In this document: in pieces, positions 50,403 to 62,900 of the stretch | Layout: each line of letters opens with the position of its first letter | Position numbering within the stretch: the stretch's first letter is position 1 | DNA from: Cyanoderma ruficeps | Lineage: Eukaryota > Chordata > Aves > Passeriformes > Timaliidae | DNA length: 64,000 bases | Direction: 5' to 3' | Assembly (NCBI GenBank): GCA_008694505.1 | Contig: VZDJ01000102.1 | Span: 124,763 to 188,762 of the forward strand | The notes under the pieces: model-generated | What the model was told of the DNA's origin: nothing | Databases searched by the model: none | The model's input: the letters and a program-made list of their open reading frames with translations, nothing else | Translations under genes and position numbers: made by a program

Positions 50403-52858
50403 CTCCATTTGTCATTAATCAATCTAGCCAATTAAATAATTGCGGAAAAAAAAGTGAAACCTCTTAAGGTTTAACCAAATTATATTTCTAAGAGTATCAG
50501 TACATAAAAATCACCAAATTAATAAACTTTAAAGCTTTAATTCCAATAAACTGGAAGAAAAAGCTGCTAATAATTCTACTTTTGGGATGTTGGTTACATG
50601 CTGAGGAATCCACTGATCAGTAAAAAACCTGTGAAAAATATCCTTAATTAAATATTAGGAAAACAGTACAGTTGGATGATACTGGTAGATGAGGCTTTCT
50701 GGTAAAAGAATTAATATATTAAGATATATTTAGGAAAAACTTGAAGATGCCAAATATCTGATGTGGTAATGCATAAGAACTTAAACCCATTGCATTAATT
50801 AGTATTAATTACGTTTTTACAATGCAGGGAATTAACTGCTTTTATTACCAAATAATAAAGATAGAATCAATGAAATTTTATGATATCTATCAGGGATGCT
50901 CTAGGGAAATGAGAAAGTGTTTTATTTTTGGTATAAAAGGAAGGAAATTCTGATCAAATTTTACAAGCATAAGACAAACCTTCTATCTAATCTATTGAAC
51001 AACTGAATTTCTAATGGCAAAGCAGCTTAGTTCTGTAGGCTGAATATGCTGTAAAGATGGTGGTTTATTATTTTATTCCTAGGGATGCTTTACTTTAGCA
51101 CTGCAGCAGAAGTAAAAGGAACACATTCTCATTATTGTCTAAATTGTATGCAATATTTTTAAATACCATGAGGGAAAGGGAAATGGAAAATTTGTTGAAA
51201 ATAAGAGAGAGGAAAATCTGGCAGGAGTAGATCTGACAGTTTAGTTTTTTACTTGTCATGCAATTACAATGTTTAAGTTAATAAAAGCACATCAAAACAA
51301 ATTTACACATTTACTATAATGCATCTGATACTATAATACTCCTAAGGACAAAACTTTTATTGTTATGGTTTCCTTCAGAGAATTACTAGTCTTCTAATTG
51401 TAATAAAGGTACAGTTTCCTGGTTTTAAAATTAAAAACCAGCCCAGTGACCAAAGGGTCTGTTGGTAACGAGGTGAAAAGTCCATTTTCAGATCACAGCA
51501 AGGAGAGTGTTGTGCATTGTCAACAGCTTCCTTTCAGTGAATGATAGCCCTAATCCTTGAGGTAAAGAAGATTTCTGTTTAGCTCACAGGCCTTCTTGAG
51601 AGCAGGAAGCTTATTTGGAGAGCTTTATCCCATCAGAAGTATCTCAGCTGAGCTGGTTTTCTCCTGTATCCTATTTTGGTGTGTGAGCACCAAGGAAGCT
51701 CTTCCAAATTTCTGGGAAGAAACATGGCAGCAAGTGGCGTAGAGCAGCTCAGATGTGCCTAAGGCATCTTGACAGAGCAAAGAAATATTAAACCCTGCAT
51801 GATAATGAATATATGGCATCTCTGTATGGCATGTGGGGGGCCTAGAGCCTGATGGCCGATGCTGGGAGATTCCCATACCTCTTCCTTAGTCCCTTCTCAT
51901 CTCAGTCAGTTCTGCCTCCCAAAACCTTAGCAATTAATTTTAATCCTTATTCATTTAATCCTCCTATCTGCTCCTGAGCACGTCACCTCTCTTCCCACAG
52001 CAGCTCAGCCAGAATATTTTGCTAAGATTCACTCTGGGGAGCAGATCCAGCACGATCAGGATTACTTCAGAAGGAACAAAAGGAAAGAGGGCAAATGGGA
52101 TCACAGAGGCACAAAATAGCAGCTGCATGGGTACCTGTAACCTCCTTGCTCCCACTGTGCACCTGCCAGGGTGGGGGAAGCTCAGCAGAGTTAATTGGGA
52201 AAGTTAGCTCAGCATTTTCAAACAGGGAAGGCTGATTCACAGGGGCTCTGAGCAGAGGTGTGAGTGCTGGGTCATTCCTGCCCTGCAGCATCACACAATC
52301 TACAGCTGCAGCCCCCTCTCCCACCATTTCTTCAGCAAGGAATTTTTCCTGGTGGTTTGTCTCTAAAACCAGCTCTGACAGGGGCTGTCCAAATTTCCTG
52401 CTTCCTGCTCAACGTAAAAAAAAAACAACTTGTGACCGTTATTTTTGTTTTGGAGGATATTTTAAGAGAACTCTGCATGTGGCATGCAGCAGCTCTCATC
52501 AGGATTGGAGGGGTACAAGCATGGTCGAGTAGCTGGGGTTTCATCTGCATCTAGAGGAGTTAAAAAACCTACACAGTAACACATTCCACCTTGAGATTCT
52601 GTGTAGAGTGGCCGTAGGGGACATTGCCTATTGCTGCCTGTGTTCCTCTGCTCATCTTCCTTCGAAATAATAGAAACATAAAGTGAAATCTTGTTTAATC
52701 CTCATGTGAGGAAAAAAAATCTTGCAGTTTTACTCCTTTGTGATGGATTTCTGCTCAATCCCAAATCTTGAGGTTTCACAGGCAACATGATACAGTATGA
52801 AAATCTGATGTTTCTGTGTGGCAGCTTCTTTGAGGTCTGCTGGTTTCAGAAGACAGGG

Positions 52859-52881
52859 CTACAACCTGTGCCAGGTTGTAG
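52859..52881. repeat. Perfect 10-bp inverted repeat
   Basis: Arms ctacaacctg and caggttgtag pair perfectly around a 3-base loop (tgc). Confidence 0.85.
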
Positions 52882-54573
52882 ACGGCATTAAGAGATTTCA
52901 CTGAGCCAGTCTGCACAGTTCTCACAGGGACTCACTGGGCTTTATTCTTTATTCAGTGGATCTGCCCACCTGAGACCCTTGCTCAGTAGCTGCACCTGGG
53001 GATAACCAAATAATGCTTCTACCTTCAAATGAGCTTTGAAAGTACCTTTTTCCTCATTCTTTCCAAACAGAGCAATCTACACAGAGCAGCCCTGCACAGC
53101 TGTGTATGAGCAAACCATGCAAAGCATTAAAATCAAACAGTGCAGCTTCGTGAAGAGACAAAATTTCCTGATGACATCTAATCCACTTGACATAATTAGC
53201 AAGCACAAACACCCAGATCTGAAAGCCTTCAAAAGGGCTGCATGCTGCTGCAGTTCTGTCCAAACCCGTCTTGTCTGTACTGCCGTGTGGGTTTTAACTT
53301 GAGCTGCAGGAGCAGAGTGTCTTACAGTCACAGGGGGTAATGTGGATTTTCTTGATGACTCTTCATGTTTTGTCACGTTTTCTCGTGCCGCCCCCAAGAA
53401 GACAATGCATCTTCATTCCTGTGGCAGGGCAGGTGCCAGCTGAATGGGAATAGAGCTTGTGCTTATCTGTTAATACCTCGGTGGGAATAGAGCATTGTGA
53501 AATCCTTCTTGGCTGTCAGAGGAGCGGAGGCATTTTCCTCCTCTCCTCTCAATTCACTTTTCAATCTCAATAGCTTATTGGAATGACAGGGTATCAAAAC
53601 GTCTGGAAAGCTAAAACCATACATCAGGCACCTGTGTATTGCAGAGGTCTGACAGTGCCAACAGAATAGATGGATCTTATATAATCTCTGCCTCCTGAAA
53701 AGAATAAAAGGAAAATTTTATAGGCTTGACCTGTGATCTCTGAGAAATAGTCTGAGTTTTGTCTGGGTGGCTTGGCAGAATTGGGTGCACTGAATATTGT
53801 CCCACTTGGTATTTAATCAGCAGAAATGCCCCATGTAGAAGAGTAGTTGTGAACATTCAGTTAAGCATGAAGGAAATCTTCAGAGCAATGGTCCCATTTC
53901 TCAGAGCTGGATTTCATTCCAGTTGCTGATCTTGCTTCAGGAATTTGAGTTTCATTACCGCCCTGCCTCTGACATGTTGATAAGCTGAGCATCTGAAAGA
54001 ATCAAGATAACTTCCCTCACCTCTTAGTTTTCACTGAGACTCAGGACAGCTTCCCGTGTTTCCTATTTTCTCTTTTCAACTGAAGTGAATTATTTGCTGC
54101 TTCTTTAACTCCATCCAGCAGCTCAAAACTTGCAGTCGACAGGACAAAATGCAATATATGTGCAGCCCACTGAATTCCTGGGATGCTGCCCAGAAGTCCC
54201 CTCAGAGAAGGAGCACAGTTGGAAAAATGGATCCCAGCATCCAAGGACTCAAAAGAACTTATTGTCTCTGCTGCCTGCCTCTTTTCTACCACTTTCTTGC
54301 AGTGACTGCAGTGGCAGATGGAATTCTGAGCTTGCACTCCGGGGATAGAGGTGGGGCGGGTGCATTTTTGGGAGGACCAAATTATTCCAGCAGATCTTTA
54401 TCTCACGCAGCACAGCTTCCCCTACTGAGGGACCACCAGCTCGGTGTGAAAATCGTTTCAATATTGATTCAGTGTCAGGGTAGCTGGGAATTCAGAGCTG
54501 CAAAGTGGTAAGAACAGATCACCCAAATAAAAACATCCTAGGAGAAGTGAGTGCTGAAAATGTGTAAGAGATC

Positions 54574-54590
54574 TGTGTGTGTGTGTGTGT
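54574..54590. repeat. (TG)n microsatellite
   Basis: About eight TG dinucleotides. Confidence 0.9.
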
Positions 54591-55787
54591 AAATTTGCAG
54601 GAGTAACACGGTTGTCTAGCAAAGATCCTCGTGGTGTTGAATTGAAGCAGAAACATATGTAATGTGGCTGTGAACAGGGAAGTTTGGGGAGCTGCTGAAT
54701 TATGCATTCTCTGGTTAAATTGCTACTTAGTGCTAGAGCTTGGCTTATGGAAGTTGCAAATATGCAGCATTTACGTAAACTTTGCCATGGAGGAAGAATG
54801 ATGTAATGTGCAGGACATGGTGGAAATCAATATTTCCTCATGCAGTGTAAAAATTAAACTGAGTCAGTTTACCAAAATAGATTTTTTTCTACTTACTGCT
54901 AAGAGTGCTTGCTGCTAAGTTTGTTGTATAGCCATATTTAGGAACTAAGATCATGAGTGAGTTGAGGGAAATTATTCTGTAAGGAGTCTACTGTGCAGAG
55001 TACCAATCTCAAATAGATGGAAAAAGCTATTAGTAAAAAATGTTTCTTAATTACTTCACCACAGAGCATAAAAGCTTTATTTTTGAAGGAAGACTCCTGG
55101 GAGAATTTTTCTCTCTGATCTTTTGCCCTGGAGATGTTTTTGTGTAGCCTGGCTCTGTTTCTTATCTGGCTGCTCTTCACCACCTACTCTGGGGGTACAG
55201 CACCAGTTCTGGGAAGCTGCCCTCAGTAGTTACGTTTTTCTCAAGTTATGTTTTCCTCTACCAGCATTGTTTTTCAAATAATATTGGGAAAGGCAGGAAC
55301 AAACTAAGGGTGTGTAGTAAAATCAAAAGTAACAATTTCTCCTCACAGACAATTAAAACATGGTAAACGTTTGAGGATTTACTTAGGCTGGAAAAGACTG
55401 GAACTTCATCATAATCTGTTCGTTTGTTCCAGTTGCCACAAGCATTCAAGGACTGCTATTAATTAAAGTACTTCTAATGGGATGTTGCTACTGAGTTCAG
55501 CACTAATAGGCTTATTTTTCTGCATTGCTGTTCCATTCATCTTAAATTTGCCTTGCCTTTTGCAAGCTAATTTGATGTATATTACTCCTTTACTATATAT
55601 AACTCCTTCAATGATTTGCAGAGCAGTAGAAACAATTTATGCTCCCTGTGTGCGTGCTTCCTTAAAGTATGGTACATAAACCTATTAGGAAGATGGAAGT
55701 AGTGTATCCTTTATAGGAATATATCAAGTCATAATGGGATCCCTTGTAGATCTCAGAATTTACTTTGCAACGTTGTTTATATCTATT

Positions 55788-55828
55788 TAAAAAAAAAAGA
55801 AAAAAAAAAGAGAGAGAGAGAGAAAGAG
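55788..55828. repeat. A-run and (GA)n purine tract
   Basis: A purine tract of A runs followed by an uninterrupted (AG)n stretch on the + strand. Confidence 0.9.
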
Positions 55829-58800
55829 TTTTCTTCAGAAGATGCCAAGGTACCATATTGATAAATACAGGTTTTTCTTTTGTCCCACCAAATTCATAAA
55901 TGATCTGTCCTGGCTTGAGGCTTCCCTGAGCTCTCAGTTAAACGAAGCTCTTGCCTAACGCTAAACAAATGCTGCTCTTGACTGCTTCATGCCTCTGAAA
56001 GAACAATGAGAAATGAGGAAGGGAATGGGAGAGGCTTTAAATGTCATCTTTTGCAGAGCCACATGCTGATTTACTAATATTTTAAATAGCTGCTCGCCTA
56101 ACCAACTATTGTTTTCAAGTACTTCTCATTCTTGTTGTGCACTCACAGTTATTTAGTCTTTGTTTTCACTTTGCAAGTGGGGAGGTCAGAGGGAGGTTCT
56201 GCTTGTACAGCCTGGAGCCATCTCAAGAAATGGGTTTAACAGTGCCAAAGTAAAATGAGCTTGTTGTAAGCAGGCAATACTCTCAGAGCCAGGCATGAAT
56301 TTCAGTGGTTTCTAAATAAGCAAAGTCTGTTCCAACCAACAGGCCATGGTGGCTCCCCCATGGAGGGAGATTGCAGTTGCTGCAGGATTTTCTTACAGCA
56401 CAGGAGAAACTTCTCTGGCCATGTGAACACGCCACACATATGAGAAACAAAAAAAAGCCTCTTGGGTTTTTTTGGAATTTATGGCTTCCTAATTACACAT
56501 GAGGAGACATTGTGATTTACTGCTTTCTTACTTCATAGCACACTAACTTGTGTTTAAATAATTTTTGGATGGTCATCTTCAAGCTCTTAGCAGCAGTTGT
56601 GGTGTAACAGCTGAACTAACCTGTACTGTGAAGGATCAAAACCATAGCACTTTACTGATCATTTTTTTTCTCCAGTGTTGGAAAGATTTAAAGAAGCAGG
56701 AGAAGATTTGTAATAATATTTTACATATTTTCAATTCAGAAGTATCCTCCTTTGTAACAGGTATTTCCTACGCCTGTGTTTTTAGAATTGGAGAAAAAAG
56801 GCTTTGATCTTATAAAATAAAGCATATTTTACACTCACTTAATGTTATTCAGTGATAAGTTTCCATCTCTACCATCTTAAAGGAAATAATACAGAATTTC
56901 CTTGGAAGTTACGTTCGTGATTTGAAAAAGATCTACTTGTGGATCAATATTTAAGGATCAGAATCTCGTGTCTGAGCAGTGTCTCGTGTCTGGCAGACTT
57001 TCAGATTCACATCTTCATTTTAACATTTGAAGTTGGGGGATGAAACATCCATCTCTAACAAGCAAACTAATGGTGATTTAGGAAGGTTTTGAAAGGATTT
57101 CAAAACTAAAAGAGAACCTGTGGTAGACAGAAGACTGAGTTAAAGGAGTATTAAATCTTTAAGTCCTTTACAACAAGATTTAAAAAAAAAAAATATATGT
57201 TGGGGTTTTTTTCCCAATGGTTTATGATTATGACTATCATTTTGGAGGCAAAATTATTTTTTTCAGCGATTTATGAAACATAATCTATAGAGACGCTATG
57301 AAAAAATGTTAAAATAGGAGTCTAAAATTTTGGCTCTACCTTTGAAAACTTAAATACCTGGTAACAAAACTGGATGAAAAGCTGAGTAGGTTATATAGCA
57401 GTCACATGGCTTTTATTGGCAAATAAATGTAAATCTAGCTAGAAAGATGGACTCCCATCTTCTAATATTGAAAACTTCTAATTTTGAAAAATGGTACCAA
57501 GACCAAAATATCACTTGAGGCTTATTCAGGCTGTTGGTATCATCACTTCATGTCACCATGTGCAAAACAGCAGCAACAGCAGACATTATTAATAATTGTG
57601 TTAATATGTGAGATAAAATATTTCTCATTTTCTGAAGTAGCACTGCAGGGTTAACAGCAAGGAGAAATAATAAAAAGTAATTTATTGCACAAATACCACT
57701 CTGAACACACCCAGTAGAACTTCAGATGAAAAAAGGACCTTGTTTTTATATATATAAAACAAGTCTCATCATAACTGCACATAAAAAAGTTATATTGGCT
57801 CACATGGCCTTTACTGTTTTCTAGTAAAACCTTAACTTTCTTGTCATTCTAGACTCCATAGTTGCTCTCTCAACTGCTCTTCTGTTTCTTGACATAAAAT
57901 CTTCAAAACAGAACCATCAACTGCACCAATCTCCTTTTCTTCCCCTTCTTAATTTCTTTCAGTATTCCTTGAGCCCTACCTTATTGAGTCACTGTTACTG
58001 ACCAAGATTCAAATTAAAGAATGAACACAAAAACTGCTGGAATAGCCAATATCTTCACAGAGTCAGGGTTGTTTCCTTTAACATTTATTCAAATTTGCAT
58101 AATCTTGCATTATTTAGAATCTGTGTTACACATAATTTTCTTAAAATAAGCGATGAGATGATTGCTCCCTACACAGATGGACCTAAACTAAATACCTACG
58201 CTTATTTTGATTCCCATACCTGAGGAAACAGCACTTGTGTTGTTTAGTTAAAAATTCTGGTTTTAGCTTTCAACTTGCACAGAAGTGTTTCCAGAGCTGC
58301 CAGAGCCTGCCTCTGCTATATATCTTTCCTGTACTCTCTGTGTTATACACCTACTGATATCCTGTACTGCAATTATTGCCATATGGGAAAAAAAGCTTAA
58401 TTTTACAGTGGTAATCCAGCACTGGGTAGTCACACTGCCTGTCTAGGAGCAGATATGCACTATGAGTAAAATCATCCCATTAGATCCATCAAGCAAATCT
58501 CAGATAAGTAGCAGAGGCTGTGATTTTTCTGAGATTATCTCCAGAAACACTAATGTTATCCCTGAGATCCTTTCACGTGGATTTGTTGTTTGTAATTCGC
58601 AATCCTTTTTTGTCTTGCCACCAAGGAATTTGAAGAAAAACGTGAAGGGGAGTATGGTGGGCATTTTGGACCTTCTTGTCTACCCAATAATCTACTAAAT
58701 TTCAGTTTTTTCATTCTGAAACCGGGTGAAACAGGGGTCAAGTCTGGTGCAAATGGGAGGTGGCCAGTTTCAAGGCTGGCTTTTGGTTTGGATAAGGAAC

Positions 58801-58944
58801 AACCCTGCCCTGGCTGCCTGGGAGAGCAGCAGCTGCCGTGTCCCCAAGTCCTGCTGGTTCCCAGCAGATGGAGCAGGGCATTGTAGCAGATTTCCTGAGA
58901 GAAAGAGGGCACGATCTGTATATAGAATAAGACAGTGAACTACC

Positions 58945-59338
58945 CAGCTGAGGCCTACCTGGCTGAGGCCTGACCCTGACGCTTGGCCTTGAAGGCCCTG
59001 AGGCCTTGAAGCCGGTTGCGGAGTTAAAATTACTTGTGGCGCAGCAGAAATTAGATGTTAAGGTATTAATGTGAGAGTGGGTATTCTAGAGGTCACCGAG
59101 TGCAATTGTTAGTGGTCACATTTTAGCCACCTTACGAATAAGTTGAACAGTGTGTGTTTGCATTTTCCTCTGTGCTGTATGCCAATAAAAGTGTCACCGT
59201 AACTGTAAACTATATAGAACTGTATATAACCTGCCATTTTAGGCAGAATAAATGGAGAACGTGTGATTAACCATATTGGTCGGACCTGCATTGCTCTCGG
59301 CTCAACCTCTCATTATTTTTGGGAGTTTCCTTGTTACA
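58945..59338 (+). mobile_element. Second LTR family, solo LTR on the + strand
   Basis: This block looks like an LTR unrelated to the one beside it. A tatata box lies near 59210, an aataaa polyadenylation signal at 59247-59252 and a promoter-like caataaaa at 59183. A downstream segment (gtcggacctgcattgctctc) is typical of avian ERV LTR ends. The block ends near tccttgttaca. Small palindromic and repeated ctgaggcct motifs occur near its start. The outer limits are estimates. Confidence 0.5.
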
Positions 59339-59440
59339 GGGTATGGCTGTGCTGGGAGCTGGATGGACAGAGCTCAGGTAACGGGATGTGACACGCCATG
59401 CTCGTGTCCTCGGCGCCCTGACAATGGCACAGCGCTGCAG

Positions 59441-59919
59441 TGACGCCTTGGGAAGGCTGACCTGGAGCAGAGACTGGACAGAGCTAGAGAATAAAGTAGG
59501 GATTTATTGGAAGGCCTTTAGAGTACACCTTGGGTAGGACAAGAACCTGGTCAGGGCTACACCCAAGGTGGACCCAAAATGGTCACAAAATGGACGACAG
59601 GTCAAGAGGTCTCACGCTTTTATAAGTTTTGGTCCATTTGCATATTGGGGTTTAATTGTCCAATGTTTCAGATTATGAAGTCCCATCCTTCTTGTTTTCT
59701 CCCTTCAGCCCACTGTTGTTTGCGCTTTTGGGCCTGAAAACTTGTAACAGCTGTCCTTGGTCTCCAGCAGGAAAAGGATTTGTTTTGACTACCTACTGTG
59801 TGAAGAGAGCTGACTAACACTTAATATGAGGCTCAGAACTGCACCCCTAGGCAGCACAGAATCTGGCAAACATGAAAGCTAAAGCTTAAGGCACCAGCAG
59901 GACACCCAGGGAATGCTCC
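59441..59919 (-). mobile_element. Solo LTR, copy 2 of an inverted LTR pair
   Basis: Its reverse complement aligns with 40293-40806 over almost the full length, including octamer (+ strand atttgcat at 59636-59643), TATA box (cttttata at 59617-59624), polyadenylation signal (tttatt at 59503-59508) and the ctctgtccagtctctg segment. It has one copy of the 22-bp unit where copy 1 has three. The hexamer ctgcag occurs on both sides (59435-59440 and 59920-59925), so a 6-bp target-site duplication is plausible. It lies about 100 bp from another LTR. Confidence 0.78.
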
Positions 59920-62900
59920 CTGCAGGATTCAGCTGAGAGCTTCTCCAACTTACCACAGCAACTGGTGACGGGTATGGCCCAACAGCCATATGCTTCTTGC
60001 CTAATTACAGGAAAAGTTGTCCCCTAAAGTTAGCCAGAGGAATGACAGGCTGAGCAGCACAGGAGGGAGATGTTGGTGGAGCAGGGACCGCAGTGCTTTA
60101 ATTAGTGCTGTGTGGATTGCATGAGTACCTGTCAGCCGGGAAGGGCTACAAAGCCCCTCTTTTGCAGAAGTGAGGAGCTTGTCCACAGGAGTTAATGCCC
60201 AACAGCTCTGCTGGGTGGGAGTTTCATGCCTTCACACTCCCTGTGCCTGCTCTTCCCTCATAGCTGAGAGGAAGGAAGTCAGCTCCCACAGGTAAAAGCA
60301 GAGGGGGCATCCCCGATGCTCACTGGAAAACATGATCCAAGGAGATCAACTACTGAACAGACAGCAACATCTTGAAGCAATCCCTCACAGCCAAGCTCCT
60401 ACCCAGTGGGGACAGTCATTCACAGAGCCCTTAAAATACTCCTTTTTCTTATATAATTATATACCTAGCCACCAACCTTCCTATATAGAAGCATTGTGTG
60501 TCTTTCCTTTTGCTCAAGTTTTATACACACAGGCAAGCAGCAGGTCTTAACACGTGTAAGCACGCCCATGTGGGAATAATTTAAAATTGTTTCCTTTTTT
60601 AAAAAAAGTGGTTTAATTATTTGACTTACATTAGGACCGTTTACAGCACCTTGTGCTGCCAACACAGAGGATATCAAAAGAGGCCTGAGGTCCTCTGCAG
60701 ACATAAGCTTTGCTTTACCACAGGCAAAACTGGAGAGCAAATCTCTGCATGGGGGAACATCTCCGAGTGGTCGCTGTTTTGGAAGTATTTCACTGAACTT
60801 TTCACTCCAAATCCACAAGCTCCAAATCTCTGTCAAACTAGGAGTGATCTTATCCTGGAGGAGTTTTCAAAACAGCTGCCTTTTGACCAAATTGGCAGCC
60901 TCTCTGCAGGGCTGGTGCTGCAGACAGCTGCAGCAGTGGTGTGGGGATGTCCTGCAGGGCAGCCCAACATGTTGGCATCAGCCTTTGGTTTTAAGGACAT
61001 TCCTGGTGGTTTTGGGGGGAAAAAAAAAAAACAACAAAAAAAAAAGGTATTGTAGGCTGTGATATCAGATATGGAAGACATTTCGTGTAAGTTGAAAAAT
61101 AACCTTTAAATGCTCTTAGTGCAACTCAGAAAAGTAGTTTTATGTCTGTTTAATGTATTTATTCAAACCTATAGAGAGGTAAAGGTATGGGTGAGAGAGG
61201 CTTATTGAAGACTCTCAGATACCTGAAGGACATAATCAAAGCTGGATAATGTAGGGGGATTTTTGCATTATTGAAGATGATAAATAATTTTTTCCTAATT
61301 TTCGAAAGATGTGTGCAATACCTGTATGGTACCACTACCTAACAGGCTCCTCCACAGAATTCATTCATATTTGAAAGGGGCAAGGACACATAGAGGAAAT
61401 ATAAAGTTAGAATTTTTCTCTCTCATTATAAGAAAGTACAAGACAGATCATGGAAAATGGAGGGGTATGGCTTTTCTGTGAGGAAAGCCCTTAAGGTTTT
61501 AAATTATCTTGTGTCATCTGAGAGGCAAAAAAACATTGTAACTCAGTTCTTAGAGCCTCTCATCTTCCTTTACTTTAATTTTCTGCTCCATGTAGGCATA
61601 TAGCCACTCAAACCCTCTATAAAAGCATTTAACACTGCAATTTGAATGAATTTTATTACTTAACAGGACAGATGCCGAAAAAGCTCACCAACTTTCCTAA
61701 GTTAAAGTTGTGCAATTTCCAATAGACAAAGATGGCACAGAAACGGTTTTTATCACCCGAAAATAATAGAGAAATCTAGAATCTGCTACTATTGAGCAAA
61801 CATTTTGTTTTAAAACAAAATAAATTATCTAACTTGCCAGCTCGAAGCTACCTACCAGCAGCTAGTTTCCACAGAAATGAAAATCAGTTCTTTTCATTCC
61901 TTTCCTGTCAGTATGTTTCCTCTGTTTATGATTTAAATTTCTGGATCAGTGTTTACATATTGCAGCCCAGTTCTTTTGGAAATCATTAAAAACTGCAGTA
62001 TTTCAGTAACATTTTAATTGAAAATCAGACAGGGTTATGTCATTTCTGATTATGGTGCCTTCTGTTTCAAAAATTTTGTTGAGTTTAGTTTTTTCCCATT
62101 TCAAAATTGATTTTGTGAATGGCACTGAGGCTATTAGGGTCTTGGATTTGGAACAAAGTGCTACAGGTTGGAGCTGCTTCTGCATTGAGATGAAGAGGTC
62201 TTTCCTGGCCTTTTGTTGAAGAGGATTCTGTGATCCACTGCAGAATTGACCAGATTTATTCTGCTGGGTGCACGGGCTGGGCTGGGAGGGAGCGCTGAAA
62301 TCAAAATTGTGAGTTTGAGAGTCGAGCTGGGTGACACCTGCTACGTTAAGGGGCCATTCTTCTGCAACCCCAAGTGCATTCGAGCCTCCTACATTTAGGA
62401 TTGTAACATACAGGAAATTAAAAACTTTGGTGCCAAAGGTAAAACATTGCCAGGGATCATAAGTTTTAAAAATACTTTGTGTTCGTGCTGTACTCAAGTT
62501 TTCCCTGTTGCTTGTTTTGAAAGTAGCTGGTTTTTTGTTGTTTTTTTTTTTTTTCCCCATACTGCATTAGGTAATGCTCTGTGTGAATAACAAGGGTAAA
62601 ATGTGGTCTTTAAAGTTTTAGGACTCATTTTCCTGCACTATTTTCGCTCTTTATTACATTTTACCTCTAGAGATTTATGCTATAGACTAAAAAGCCCTAC
62701 AGGAGACTGAATCATGCATGAACTTTATACAACTTTCTGTTTGAGCCTGATAGTTTTTTTCATCTTTCTCATCAGAATGATCAGTGTTTTACTGTTGGCA
62801 GGAAGGGAGCAGAAATTGTGCCAACTGATGCTAACATTTCAACAACAGCAGGAGGAAAGAAAAAAAAAAAAGACAATAAAAGAAAGAATAGCTGGAGAGT

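Noticed and set aside
62003..62560. A 185-codon open frame on the - strand
   Set aside because: It begins in a lysine-rich poly-A/T-derived segment, has no recognised domain and no good splice sites or start context. It is probably chance.
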